64,000 nucleotides of DNA from Arthrobacter sp. NicSoilB4 (GTDB lineage: Bacteria > Actinomycetota > Actinomycetes > Actinomycetales > Micrococcaceae). Position numbers and translations under genes: made by a program. This document shows positions 1 through 8,285 of the stretch, in pieces. The stretch is from positions 2,418,001 through 2,482,000 of the forward strand of contig NZ_AP024653.1 in NCBI RefSeq assembly GCF_019977335.1, read 5' to 3'. Within the stretch, counting starts at the first letter, position 1. Every line of letters begins with the position of its first letter. A model generated the notes under the pieces. The model saw only the letters and a list, made by a program, of their open reading frames with translations, was not told the DNA's origin and did no database searches.

Positions 1-516
1 GTCCGGGAACATCTCGGCAATGTCGTGGTCATGCAGGCGTGCCAGCAGCGCCTTGCCGACGGCACAGAGGGACACCGGCATCTTGTCGCCGATGTTGGAC
101 GTCAGGCGCACCGCGGGATGGCCCTCATAGCGGGCCAGGTAGATGACGTTGGTTCCGTCCAGCATGGCGATGCGGACGGTTTCGCCGGACAGCGTCGGGG
201 CCTGCTCGCAAAACCGGTAGAACTCCTGGACCTCGTCGAGGCGGCTGAGATAGGCCGCGCCGAGCTCGACCAGTTTGCGCCCCAGGGTAAAATCGGCGCC
301 CTGGCGGTTGATGAGCCGGGCCTCCTCGAGCGCAAGCAGAAGGTTTGATGTCGAGGATTTCGGAATCCCCAGCTCCCGGGCGAGATCGCTCAGCGTGAGG
401 CGTCCGGTCGCAGAGGCTGCGAGGGCCTCCAGCACGGCGGCAGCGCGGGTGACCGCCGGCGCCGGCGAGGCGCTCCCCAGTCCATCAGAGGTACGGGGAA
501 TTCGGGAATCGGCCAT
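1..516 (-). CDS. IclR-family transcriptional regulator (3' end outside window)
   Basis: The first 172 codons of an IclR-type repressor/activator are visible, and the gene runs off the window at position 1. Residues about 22-80 form a winged helix-turn-helix (LSDLARELGIPKSSTSNLL). The start of the effector-binding domain follows, with the typical NIGDKMPVSLCAVGKALLA stretch. The ATG at 516 is preceded by a strong AAGGAG ribosome binding site. A palindrome at 565-584 lies about 50 bp upstream and is a good candidate for autoregulation. The upstream gene in the same direction encodes a fumarylacetoacetate-hydrolase-family enzyme, so control of a catabolic pathway is a fair inference. The ligand is unknown. 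Confidence 0.9.
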   Translation of the reverse strand, partial: MADSRIPRTSDGLGSASPAPAVTRAAAVLEALAASATGRLTLSDLARELGIPKSSTSNLLLALEEARLINRQGADFTLGRKLVELGAAYLSRLDEVQEFYRFCEQAPTLSGETVRIAMLDGTNVIYLARYEGHPAVRLTSNIGDKMPVSLCAVGKALLARLHDHDIAEMFPD

Positions 517-556
517 GATTCTCCTTCAGGTATCGCGTGTGTGCCACAGGCGCCAT

Positions 557-584
557 TCGAACGGCTGTTCATTCAGCTGAACAG
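557..584. promoter_or_regulatory. Putative IclR-type operator with three alternating half-sites
   Basis: Half-sites GAAC (559-562), GTTC (567-570) and GAAC (579-582) alternate. The last two form a perfect inverted repeat, CTGTTCA-n6-TGAACAG (565-584). The site lies between the 3' end of the FAH-family gene and the iclR start, where an autoregulatory operator is expected. The first pair, GAAC-n4-GTTC, also resembles an actinobacterial LexA box, but no DNA-repair gene follows it. Binding by the adjacent regulator is inferred. Confidence 0.5.
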
Positions 585-690
585 TAACCATCATAATGTC
601 TGGGGTTGCCAATCGCCCACAGCGGGCGGAGGGCAGGAGCGGGGCGTCGCCGGCACTCTGCGTCGAGCCGGACGGGGCCCGCACTCGGCG

Positions 691-1527
691 TCAGGCCGCG
701 CCCGCGGCCACGACCGGATTCGTGAGCTCCCCGATCCCCTCGACACGGCAGGTGACGGTGTCGCCGGGGACGATGCGTGCGCACTCGGCGGGGAAGCCCG
801 TGAGCACCAGGTCGCCGGGGTGAAGTGTCATGAAGGACGTCACGTAGACCAGGATTTCCTCCACACCCCAGCCCAGGTCAGCCGAGCTGGCCGCCTTGAG
901 CTCAGTGCCGTTGTGGGTGATGCCGATGGCCAGGTTGGCGCCGTCAAGGTCCGTGACGATCCACGGCCCCGCCGGCGTGAACGTGTCCTGGCTCTTGGCG
1001 CTGATCCAGAGCTCGTCCGTCTTCTGCAAGTCCCTGGCCGAGACATCGTTTCCGATCGTGAACCCCAGAACGGCCGTGAGTGCGTTGCCCAGCGTCAGCC
1101 CGCGGGCCCTGCTCCCGACGACGATGGTGAGTTCCGCTTCCGGATCCACGTGGCCCACGCCCGACCCCAGCTCTATGGCGTCCCCCGGTCCGACCACGCT
1201 GGTTGCTGCCTTGTGGAAGGCCTGGGGAGGCAGTGCGCGGCCCGCACTCCCGGTGTTGTGTGCCATGCCCAGGACATTGGCCGGGGCGCTTGGTGCCAGG
1301 AACGTAAACGAGCCTTCCTCCACCAGGGCGCCGGTTTCCCACCCCGTCCGGTGCGCACTGCCGGCGTTCGCCACGGAACCGGGGAACGGCGAGTCGGTCA
1401 CCGTCCACAGCCGCCCTGCCTCACTGTCGAAGTCCGGGGCATCGTTGGCGACAAAAAAGTGCTCGGCCTCCGAGATTGGGGCTAGGGGGCGGACACGGGC
1501 AATACGGCGGGCACTCGCGGCGTTCAT
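691..1527 (-). CDS. Fumarylacetoacetate hydrolase family protein
   Basis: This 278-residue protein has the FAH C-terminal fold. Members hydrolyse, decarboxylate or isomerise beta-diketo acids in aromatic and sugar catabolism with a divalent metal. Metal-ligand motifs are visible: ExE at E130/E132 (DPEAEL) and the NDVSARD segment at about 160-166. The C-terminal TGFPAE and GDTVTCRVEGIG segments are also typical of the family. The ATG at 1527 has AGGA about 7 bases upstream. It is transcribed toward the IclR gene with a 174-base gap that carries the operator, so co-regulation is likely. The exact substrate cannot be read from sequence. 2-hydroxyhepta-2,4-diene-1,7-dioate isomerase and acylpyruvase are the usual alternatives. 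Confidence 0.88.
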   Translation of the reverse strand: MNAASARRIARVRPLAPISEAEHFFVANDAPDFDSEAGRLWTVTDSPFPGSVANAGSAHRTGWETGALVEEGSFTFLAPSAPANVLGMAHNTGSAGRALPPQAFHKAATSVVGPGDAIELGSGVGHVDPEAELTIVVGSRARGLTLGNALTAVLGFTIGNDVSARDLQKTDELWISAKSQDTFTPAGPWIVTDLDGANLAIGITHNGTELKAASSADLGWGVEEILVYVTSFMTLHPGDLVLTGFPAECARIVPGDTVTCRVEGIGELTNPVVAAGAA

Positions 1528-1717
1528 GAAGACATCCTAGGTGGGGGTCCCGGACCGGTCCGGATTATGTCGGGCCGGGCACCATCCACAGCGGGCCCGC
1601 CGGGCGTTGGCTGCGGCGTCTAATTGCCCTTAATTACGCCATCGAATAGGCATTTCCGCAGGTCAGAAACGATGCCGCCTGTTTCACATTTCCAAATATT
1701 CACGGTATATTCATACC

Positions 1718-1764
1718 AAGCCTTCCACCGCGGCATCCCCCAATAGTCGCGGTGGAAGGCTTTT
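1718..1764 (-). terminator. Hairpin with 15-bp perfect stem
   Basis: Arms 1718-1732 and 1748-1762 are perfectly complementary (15 bp) with a 15-base loop. A TTTT run follows on the plus strand. It lies about 50 bases past the stop of the small minus-strand gene ending at 1812, so it probably terminates that transcript. The U-run favours the plus direction, for which I see no gene. The rest of 1528-1811 shows no coding sequence. Confidence 0.55.
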
Positions 1765-1811
1765 CCAATGCCTCGGGAAGGTCCTGCTTTTCGGGCCTTG
1801 CCGGACCGCCG

Positions 1812-2147
1812 CTACGCCGCGTCCGCGATGGCCCCCCGCAGCCGCCAGCCGCCACCCAGCCCGTCACGGATGATTTCCATCGTGGTGAGGGCGGAACCCG
1901 CATTGCGGCCCAGCCTCGCCTGGATCTGCCAGACCTCGACGTCGACGCGGCTCAGCCCCTTGGGCATCCGGCGCTCCGCCTCCCACCAGCTGACCCGTTC
2001 GAACCAGCGGACCGGCTCCGCGCCGACAATCCATTCGCGGCCGCCGCGCACGACCGCCTGGGGCCTGCCATCCGGGCCCGCTTTCACCATGACGTGTTCC
2101 ATGCCAGCCACGGTAGGCCGGGGCACCGACAATTTCCGCGGCGCCAC
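1812..2147 (-). CDS. Small conserved protein, tentatively DUF6504-like
   Basis: An open frame of 111 codons starts at GTG 2147, with an internal ATG at 2102 as an alternative. The segment GGREWIVGAEPVRWFERVSWW and the ending GGWRL resemble DUF6504 proteins. Those are usually encoded beside the actinobacterial mutagenesis cassette (ImuA/ImuB/DnaE2). No such genes are nearby, so a repair role is not supported by context. The ribosome binding site is weak and the start is uncertain. The family assignment is from memory and tentative. A strong hairpin follows the gene. Confidence 0.55.
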   Translation of the reverse strand: MAPRKLSVPRPTVAGMEHVMVKAGPDGRPQAVVRGGREWIVGAEPVRWFERVSWWEAERRMPKGLSRVDVEVWQIQARLGRNAGSALTTMEIIRDGLGGGWRLRGAIADAA

Positions 2148-2335
2148 CTGACGCCGTGGGCATAGGCAGGAGCCGACCCCCAGGAGGTGACTGTCTGACT
2201 AACACCCGTCTGCGCTCGACGTCAGTGCCATGAGATCGACCTTCTGACCTCCGCTCGGTTTCCTGCAACTCCGATGCATATAATCGATCTGCCTCCCGCT
2301 GGGAGCGCTGTGGATTCAATACTTTGGAGGCTGAT

Positions 2336-2548
2336 GTGGACGAGAGTTTGGCGCGTGTTTGGGTTGCTTCCGCAGACAGTGAGTCCGCGGACTTTGCAGC
2401 GGATCAAGCGCGAATGGACCTACGCGATGCAATGACCGATGCCCTGGATGGGGGCGCAGATCCGCAGAGTGTTTGGGCGGCTTCCAATGCCACCGACTCC
2501 GACATGATGCGCGACCATCAAGAAGCGGATCTGCCCGAGTTGGCATAG
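2336..2548 (+). CDS. Hypothetical 70-residue acidic protein
   Basis: A short acidic protein without cysteines that I do not recognise. GTG 2336 is chosen because GGAGG lies exactly five bases upstream (2326-2330). The frame is open from TTG 2324. A strong hairpin begins five bases after the stop. Ribosome binding site, frame and terminator together support a real gene. The sequence holds a loose repeat, with VWVASADSES near the N-terminus and VWAASNATDS later. Both are followed by acidic residues, suggesting two copies of an alpha-helical unit. No function can be given. Confidence 0.55.
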   Translation: MDESLARVWVASADSESADFAADQARMDLRDAMTDALDGGADPQSVWAASNATDSDMMRDHQEADLPELA

Positions 2549-2552
2549 TTGA

Positions 2553-2594
2553 AAGGCGTCAGCGGTCGCAGCCTGATGCGACCGCTGGCGCCTT
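2553..2594 (+). terminator. Terminator-like hairpin after the 70-residue gene
   Basis: Arms 2553-2570 and 2577-2594 pair over 18 bp with one G-U pair and a six-base loop. It starts five bases after the TAG of the preceding gene. The U-tract is minimal (CTT), as is common in high-G+C actinobacteria. Confidence 0.6.
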
Positions 2595-2796
2595 GAAGCC
2601 GCCTTGGTCCCTTGCGGATTCGTGCTTCCAGAAACCCGATGATTTCCGTCATGGGCTCATGCCCCCGGCAGACCGGTCCCAGGGAGGTTTCAGGGAGCAT
2701 CAGCTCCAGCGGGCCATGGGCGCGACTGCAACTTTACGGACGATCACGGAACTCAGCGGAAGAACTCTGCGGAACTCGACACGCCCGGAGTCACGC

Positions 2797-2837
2797 AAAA
2801 GCCCCGCCGTTCCGGGAATTTCCGGAACAACGGGGCT
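2797..2837 (-). terminator. Rho-independent terminator of tRNA-Val
   Basis: On the minus strand, a stem pairs AGCCCCG and GTTCCGG with their complements around a short internal mismatch. It is followed by TTTT (complement of 2797-2800). It lies eight bases downstream of the tRNA CCA end. The remaining 2595-2796 shows no gene. Confidence 0.75.
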
Positions 2838-2845
2838 GCGTAACT

Positions 2846-2921
2846 TGGTGGGTCCTACCGGGATCGAACCGATGACATCCACGGTGTAAACGTGGCGCTC
2901 TACCAGCTGAGCTAAAGACCC
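2846..2921 (-). tRNA. tRNA-Val (anticodon TAC), CCA encoded
   Basis: The full cloverleaf can be drawn. The acceptor GGGTCTT pairs with AGGACCC (one G-U). The D arm is GCTC...GAGC. The anticodon stem CCACG/CGTGG carries loop TTTACAC, so the anticodon is TAC. The T arm has TTCGATC, and the discriminator A is followed by CCA. It is a single-gene transcript with its own terminator. No integrase or repeated tRNA 3' end was seen nearby, so there is no sign that it served as an attachment site. Confidence 0.97.
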
Positions 2922-3020
2922 TAACCTCTGTTTTCACGCTTCCGCGCTTCAACCAACGAACAGCTACTGTACCGGATGTCCCCGTAGGAACGCCAATCGG
3001 ACCGGGGCGCCCGGTCCGGT

Positions 3021-3941
3021 TTAGAGCGGGGGCAGCTCGGCGGCGAGCCAGGTGAGCGCTTCGCTGACGCCGGCGTCGAGCTTGATGGTGGCCAGCCCGT
3101 CCCCGCGGGTCTGGCCCCGGTTGATGATGACCACGGGCTTTCCGTGTTTGGCAGCGTGCCGGGCAAACCGCAGGCCGCTCATGACCGTCAGCGAGGAGCC
3201 CGCAACCAGGAGGGCGCCTGCCTCGTCCACCATGGCGTAGGAGCGTTCCACCCGGTCCTTGGGGACGTTTTCGCCGAAGTAGACGAAATCGGGCTTGAGC
3301 GTTCCGCCGCAGGCCGGGCAGTGGGCCACGACAAAACTCTCGATGAGCGCGGCGTCCTCGACAGTGGCATCGGCGTCGGGAGCCATTTCAACTACGCCGG
3401 CGGCAAGGGCGCGTTCCAGGAATCCCGGGTTGAGTTCCTCCAGCACGCCTGCCAGCAGCGTCCGGCTGTAGCGGCGGTGGCAGGAGAGGCAGACCACCTG
3501 GTCGAATCGGCCGTGCAGGTCCACCACGTTGACGCTGCCGGCGTCCTCGTGCAGCCGGTCCACGTTCTGGGTGATGAGGCCGGTGAGCAGCCCGCGGCGC
3601 TCCAGCGCGGCGGCGGCGGCGTGGCCGTCATTGGGGTCGGCCCGGCGAAGGTGTGACCAGCCGATGTGGTTGCGGGCCCAGTAGCGGCGCCGGTTGTCCG
3701 CCGCGCCGATGAATTCCTGGTACGTCATGGGCGCGCGGGGGGCGGCACCCGGTCCGCGGTAGTCCGGAATTCCGGAATCAGTGCTGAGGCCGGCCCCGGT
3801 AAGCAGCGCGAAGCGCTCTCCCGCGAGAATGCCGTGGATGTCCTGCAGGACCTCCAGTTCGTCGCGCGCAGGTTGCCCGGCGGTGACCGGGGGCAGGCTG
3901 GCGAACCCAGTCATGCCGATCCCGGGCCGCCGCGTCTTCAC
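3021..3941 (-). CDS. Sir2-family NAD-dependent protein deacylase
   Basis: A 306-residue sirtuin, which removes acyl groups from lysines using NAD+. Visible motifs are the NAD-binding GAGLSTDSGIPDYRG (49-63), TQNVDRLH (124-131), the catalytic His143 in DLHG, and two zinc CxxC pairs (C151/C154 and CPAC near 211). The start is GTG 3941, and ATG at codon 10 is possible. It begins four bases after the peroxiredoxin stop, so the DUF3052, peroxiredoxin and sirtuin genes look like one operon divergent from aceE. Acetyl-CoA metabolic enzymes are plausible targets given that neighbour, but this is inference. Confidence 0.93.
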   Translation of the reverse strand: MKTRRPGIGMTGFASLPPVTAGQPARDELEVLQDIHGILAGERFALLTGAGLSTDSGIPDYRGPGAAPRAPMTYQEFIGAADNRRRYWARNHIGWSHLRRADPNDGHAAAAALERRGLLTGLITQNVDRLHEDAGSVNVVDLHGRFDQVVCLSCHRRYSRTLLAGVLEELNPGFLERALAAGVVEMAPDADATVEDAALIESFVVAHCPACGGTLKPDFVYFGENVPKDRVERSYAMVDEAGALLVAGSSLTVMSGLRFARHAAKHGKPVVIINRGQTRGDGLATIKLDAGVSEALTWLAAELPPL

Positions 3942-3945
3942 CGCG

Positions 3946-4464
3946 TCAGTTCCCGCCGAGCCCCGCCAGAGCGGCCCGGTACTCGGAGAGCTCCCGGGCC
4001 TGGCCGCGGGGATTCACCACGACATAGCGCACGGTTCCGCCGGCGTCGATGATGAAGGTTCCGCGCCTCGCCATCCCGCTTCCGGCGTCGAACACTCCGT
4101 AACGATCCGCGACGGCGCCATGCGGCCAGAAGTCCGCCAGCAGGTCGAAGGCATAGCCTTCCTTCTCCGCGTAGGCCCTCTGGGCGAACTTGCTGTCCAC
4201 CGAGATCCCCAGCACGACGGCGTCGGCATCCTCGAACAGCGCCAGGTTGTCCCTGATTTCGCACAGCTCCCCCGTGCAGATGCCGGAGAAGGCGAACGGG
4301 TAGAAGACGAGGACCACGTTCCGGCCCCGGAGTTCCGAGAGCCTCACGGGTTCGCCGAACTGGTTCAGCAGTTCAAAGTCGGGAGCGGCCTCGCCGACGG
4401 CGGGCACGGCCTGAGCCTCAAGCGACTGCTCCCCGATGACGCCAACGGCTCCCGCTTGGGTCAC
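3946..4464 (-). CDS. ahpE: AhpE-like peroxiredoxin
   Basis: A 172-residue thiol peroxidase of the AhpC/TSA fold that reduces peroxides. The peroxidatic cysteine is C63 in PFAFSGIC, with Ser in place of the usual Thr. A second cysteine, C68, lies five residues later. M. tuberculosis AhpE lacks a resolving cysteine, so C68 may alter recycling. The GTG start at 4464 overlaps the upstream DUF3052 stop by four bases (GTGA), indicating translational coupling. Longer open frames upstream run through DUF3052 out of frame and are not real. In M. tuberculosis the orthologous gene also lies beside this DUF gene and aceE. Confidence 0.9.
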   Translation of the reverse strand: MTQAGAVGVIGEQSLEAQAVPAVGEAAPDFELLNQFGEPVRLSELRGRNVVLVFYPFAFSGICTGELCEIRDNLALFEDADAVVLGISVDSKFAQRAYAEKEGYAFDLLADFWPHGAVADRYGVFDAGSGMARRGTFIIDAGGTVRYVVVNPRGQARELSEYRAALAGLGGN

Positions 4465-4880
4465 TTGTTCTTCCGCGTGACCAGACGGGTGGCGCTCCAG
4501 TCCTTGGAGACACCCGCGGAGGTGGTGTAGTGCAGGCCGGCGGTGGGCGCAGCGTCCTGGATATCGGCCGGCGAAACGTAGCCGACCCGGCCGGACTTCG
4601 GGGTCAGGACCCACACGACGCCGCCCTCGGTCAGGGTGGTCCGCGAGCCGACCAGGGTGTCGACGAGGTCGCCGTCGTCGGACCGCCACCAAAGAATCAC
4701 GGCGTCGACGACTTCGTGATCGTCCTCATCGAAGAGTTCCGAGCCGGTGAGATCTTCGATGTCGTCGCGCAGATCGAAGTCGACGTCATCGTCATAACCG
4801 AATTCCTGGATCAGGTCTCCGGTTTTGAAACCCAGTTTTTCCGCCACATTTACCGAAGTGGCGGCGTCGGCCTCGCTCAC
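4461..4880 (-). CDS. DUF3052 family protein
   Basis: A 139-residue acidic protein of the actinobacterial DUF3052 family, of unknown function. The GTG start at 4880 has AGGAG six bases upstream. The N-terminal half is rich in Asp/Glu (FGYDDDVDFDLRDDIEDL). The C-terminal half reads as a small beta-rich domain (VWVLTPKSGRVGYVSPADI). It is coupled to the peroxiredoxin by a 4-bp overlap and divergent from aceE, an arrangement shared with distant actinobacteria (Rv2239c region). Conservation of that pairing suggests a role tied to pyruvate dehydrogenase or redox control, which is unproven. Confidence 0.88.
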   Translation of the reverse strand: MSEADAATSVNVAEKLGFKTGDLIQEFGYDDDVDFDLRDDIEDLTGSELFDEDDHEVVDAVILWWRSDDGDLVDTLVGSRTTLTEGGVVWVLTPKSGRVGYVSPADIQDAAPTAGLHYTTSAGVSKDWSATRLVTRKNK

Positions 4881-5304
4881 GTGTTGCTCCTATGCTTGGT
4901 GTTTTCAACAGCTCTAGTGATTTCCATTACTCCAAGCCAACACCCTTTGCGCCTGCGCTTCAAGCTGTTGGCCCCGCGATCCGCCATATTCTGCGTCACA
5001 TACGGCGATCCGAGCACCGCCAGGCGGCACATCGTCACACAACCAGTATGCCGGTCAAATACGACGGGACCCCCACACGACAGCTACGCATCCCCGAGCT
5101 GTCAGAGCTAGAGTGGCTGATGACGACTACGCCCGCGAGGGCGAACGCCCCGCCGACGCAGGCGGGAATAGTTGTGATTGGACCTTGCCCGGCGCACATG
5201 ACCGGGCAGTTGTAACCGATATGTCGCACACGTCGCGTTCACGCCAGGCAGTTACCCTGCCGGAGCTGAGGGTGCCGATGAATGCGCTCAAAGAGAGGTT
5301 GGAC
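4881..5304. promoter_or_regulatory. Divergent intergenic region DUF3052/aceE
   Basis: These 424 bases contain no convincing gene. The DUF3052 side is A+T-richer (4890-4960) and probably holds its promoter. A hairpin with 7-bp arms (5185-5191 and 5201-5207) lies in the presumed aceE leader. The aceE frame is open upstream to 5113, but homologues begin near 5305. I saw no recognisable riboswitch or operator. Confidence 0.35.
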
Positions 5305-8058
5305 GTGGCTGCAGGAGAAGAGACCTCCCATATCCTCAGCGGGTTGACTAACCAGCTGCCTGATCGTGATCCGGAAGAGACCGCCGAATGGCTGGAGTCC
5401 CTGGATACCCTGATTCAGGAACAGGGCACCGAGCGTGCCCAGTACATAATGCGCAGCCTGCTCCAGCGGGCCGGCGCGCAGAGCGTGGGTGTGCCGATGG
5501 TCACCACCACGGACTACGTCAACACGATCCCGGTGGACCAGGAAGCTGAATTCCCTGGCGACGAGGAGATCGAGCGGAAGTACCGGGCGTGGCTGCGCTG
5601 GAACGCCGCGGTTATGGTGCACCGGGCGCAGCGGGCGGACATCGGCGTCGGCGGGCACATCTCCACCTACGCCGGGGCAGCGACCCTGTATGAGGTCGGG
5701 TTCAACCACTTCTTCCGCGGCAAGGACCACCCCGGCGGCGGCGACCAGGTCTTCTTCCAGGGCCATGCCTCCCCCGGCATGTACGCCCGCGCGTTTATGG
5801 AAGGCCGCCTGACCGAGGAGGACCTGGACGGGTTCCGGCAGGAGAAGTCCAAGGAAGGCCACGCCCTCTCCTCGTACCCGCACCCGCGCCTCATGCCCGA
5901 GTTCTGGGAGTTCCCCACGGTCTCGATGGGCATCGGCCCGATGAACGCCATCTACCAGGCCCAGTCCAACCGGTACCTGGCCAACCGCGGCATCAAGGAC
6001 ACCTCGGACCAGCAGGTCTGGGCGTTCCTGGGCGACGGCGAAATGGACGAGCCCGAGTCCCGCGGCCTGCTGCAGCTCGCCGCGAACGACAAGCTGGACA
6101 ACCTCAACTTCGTGATCAACTGCAACCTCCAGCGCCTTGACGGGCCGGTCCGGGGCAACGGCAAGATCATGCAGGAACTGGAGGCGTTCTTCCGCGGCGC
6201 AGGCTGGAACGTCATCAAGGTCGTCTGGGGCCGGGAATGGGATGACCTCCTGGCCAAGGACGAGGACGGTTCGCTCGTGAAGATCATGAACGAAACGGTC
6301 GACGGCGACTACCAGACCTACAAGGCCGAGTCCGGCGCGTTCGTCCGCGAGCACTTCTTCGGACAGACCCCGCAGACCAAGGAAATGGTCCAGGACCTCA
6401 CCGACGACCAGATCTGGAACCTCAAGCGCGGCGGCCACGACTACAACAAGGTCTACGCCGCATACAAGGCCGCGACCGAGTTCAAGGGCAAACCGACGGT
6501 CATCCTGGCGCACACCGTCAAGGGCTACGGCCTGGGCACCCACTTCGAGGGCCGCAACGCGACCCACCAGATGAAGAAACTCACGCTCGCGGACCTCAAG
6601 GCCTTCCGCGACCACCTCCGCATCCCGATCGCGGACGAGCAGCTGGAAGCCGACCTGTACCGGCCCCCGTACTACCACCCCGGCATGGACTCCCCCGAGA
6701 TCCAGTACCTGATGGAGCGCCGCCGCGCCCTCGGCGGCTTCGTCCCCGAACGCCGCTCCAAGCACACCGACGTCACCCTCCCGGATGACAAGGTCTACGA
6801 GGTAGCCAACCGCGGCTCCGGCAAGCAGCTGGCCGCAACCACCATGGCCTTCGTGCGGCTCCTCAAGGACCTCATGCGGGACAAGGAGTTCGGCAACAGG
6901 ATCGTCCCGATCATCCCCGACGAGGCCCGCACGTTCGGCATGGACGCTTTCTTCCCGACTGCGAAGATCTACAACCCGAACGGCCAGAACTACCTGTCCG
7001 TTGACCGCGAACTCGTCCTGGCGTACAAGGAGTCCATCTCCGGCCAGATCGTGCACGCCGGCATCAACGAGGCCGGTTCGGTGGCGGCCTTCACCGCCGC
7101 CGGCACGTCCTACGCCACGCACGGCGAACCGCTGATCCCGATCTACGTCTTCTACTCGATGTTCGGCTTCCAGCGCACCGGTGACTCCTTCTGGGCAGCA
7201 GCGGACCAGATGACCCGCGGGTTCATCATCGGCGCCACGGCCGGCCGCACCACCCTGACCGGTGAAGGCCTGCAGCACGCCGACGGCCACTCCCCGATCC
7301 TGGCAGCGACCAACCCCGCAGTGGTCACCTACGACCCCGCCTACGGCTATGAGATCGGCGTCATCATGCGCGACGGCCTCAACCGCATGTACGGTCCGGG
7401 GCCGGCGGACAACGACCCGTCGCGGAACGTGATGTACTACATCACGGTCTACAACGAGCCAATCTCCCAGCCCGCAGCACCGGCGGAAATCGACGTCGAG
7501 GGCATCATCAAGGGCATCTACCTGCTGGCACCGGCCAAGATTGACGGCCCGCGCACGCAGATCCTTGCCTCCGGCGTCTCCGTCCCCTGGGCCCTCGAGG
7601 CCCAGCGGGTCCTCGCCGAGGACTGGGGCGTTTCCGCCGATGTCTGGTCCGTGACGTCCTGGAGCGAACTGCGCCGCGACGCCATGGCCGCAGAGGAAGA
7701 AGCCTTCCTGAACCCGGGCCAGCCCGCCCGCGTCCCGTTCGTGACCGAACAGCTCGCCGGCGCGACCGGTCCCATCGTGGCGGTCACCGACTACATGAAG
7801 GCCGTGCCGGACCAGATCCGCCAGTTCCTCCCGAACGAGTTCGCCTCGCTCGGAGCCGACGGCTTCGGCTTCTCGGACACCCGCGCCGCTGCGCGCCGCT
7901 TCTTCAAGAACGACATCCACTCCGTGGTTGTCCGTTCACTGCAGATGCTGGCACGCCGTGGCGAGGTGGACGCCCAGGCTCCGGCCCAGGCCATCGAGAA
8001 ATACCGCCTGCACAACGTCAACGCCGGCACCACCGGCAACGCGGGCGGCGACTCCTAG
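5305..8058 (+). CDS. aceE: Pyruvate dehydrogenase E1 component (homodimeric type)
   Basis: A 917-residue thiamine-diphosphate enzyme that decarboxylates pyruvate and acetylates lipoyl groups in the pyruvate dehydrogenase complex. The ThDP motif begins at GDG (243-245) and ends about 30 residues later at [10 protein letters not shown]. The N-terminal [12 protein letters not shown] and [18 protein letters not shown] segments are typical of AceE. GTG 5305 is chosen because AGAGAGG lies six bases upstream and homologues begin [17 protein letters not shown] at 5221 or 5281 are longer alternatives. A terminator follows. E2 and E3 genes are not in the window, as usual for actinobacteria. Confidence 0.97.
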   Translation: MAAGEETSHILSGLTNQLPDRDPEETAEWLESLDTLIQEQGTERAQYIMRSLLQRAGAQSVGVPMVTTTDYVNTIPVDQEAEFPGDEEIERKYRAWLRWNAAVMVHRAQRADIGVGGHISTYAGAATLYEVGFNHFFRGKDHPGGGDQVFFQGHASPGMYARAFMEGRLTEEDLDGFRQEKSKEGHALSSYPHPRLMPEFWEFPTVSMGIGPMNAIYQAQSNRYLANRGIKDTSDQQVWAFLGDGEMDEPESRGLLQLAANDKLDNLNFVINCNLQRLDGPVRGNGKIMQELEAFFRGAGWNVIKVVWGREWDDLLAKDEDGSLVKIMNETVDGDYQTYKAESGAFVREHFFGQTPQTKEMVQDLTDDQIWNLKRGGHDYNKVYAAYKAATEFKGKPTVILAHTVKGYGLGTHFEGRNATHQMKKLTLADLKAFRDHLRIPIADEQLEADLYRPPYYHPGMDSPEIQYLMERRRALGGFVPERRSKHTDVTLPDDKVYEVANRGSGKQLAATTMAFVRLLKDLMRDKEFGNRIVPIIPDEARTFGMDAFFPTAKIYNPNGQNYLSVDRELVLAYKESISGQIVHAGINEAGSVAAFTAAGTSYATHGEPLIPIYVFYSMFGFQRTGDSFWAAADQMTRGFIIGATAGRTTLTGEGLQHADGHSPILAATNPAVVTYDPAYGYEIGVIMRDGLNRMYGPGPADNDPSRNVMYYITVYNEPISQPAAPAEIDVEGIIKGIYLLAPAKIDGPRTQILASGVSVPWALEAQRVLAEDWGVSADVWSVTSWSELRRDAMAAEEEAFLNPGQPARVPFVTEQLAGATGPIVAVTDYMKAVPDQIRQFLPNEFASLGADGFGFSDTRAAARRFFKNDIHSVVVRSLQMLARRGEVDAQAPAQAIEKYRLHNVNAGTTGNAGGDS

Positions 8059-8077
8059 AGCCAGTCCAAGAGCGTGC

Positions 8078-8119
8078 GACGGCGGTCCCCACCGGAAGGC
8101 GGGGCCGCCGTCGTCGTTT
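8078..8119 (+). terminator. Terminator after aceE
   Basis: A G+C-rich hairpin pairs GACGGCGG and CCCC with GGGG and CCGCCGTC around a ten-base loop. It is followed by a short T-rich tail. It starts 20 bases past the aceE stop and separates aceE from the regulator gene. Confidence 0.7.
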
Positions 8120-8285
8120 AATCCCGGCGCCTAATCCCGGCGCCGCACCGTGCGGTTCGCCTGTCCGGGTGCGGCGGGGGCATTCATTCCCGCTGGCACG
8201 GTATCCGGCACTGTGATCCAGAACAAGGCTCCTTGTAGCCTTTGCACAAATGGAGCTTGGGCGGCGCGCACCGTATGCTCGATGC

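Noticed and set aside
557..571. LexA/SOS box
   Set aside because: It matches GAAC-n4-GTTC but controls no repair gene and is better explained as part of the IclR-type site. It is mentioned only as a possible overlap.
2846..2921. Integration site of a mobile element at tRNA-Val
   Set aside because: No integrase, no repeated tRNA 3' segment and no phage-like genes were seen nearby. The gene has its own terminator.
5239..7920. 893-codon open frame on the minus strand opposite aceE
   Set aside because: It is the complement of a strongly coding gene with G/C at third positions. The protein is low-complexity and unlike any family, and aceE motifs on the plus strand are complete.
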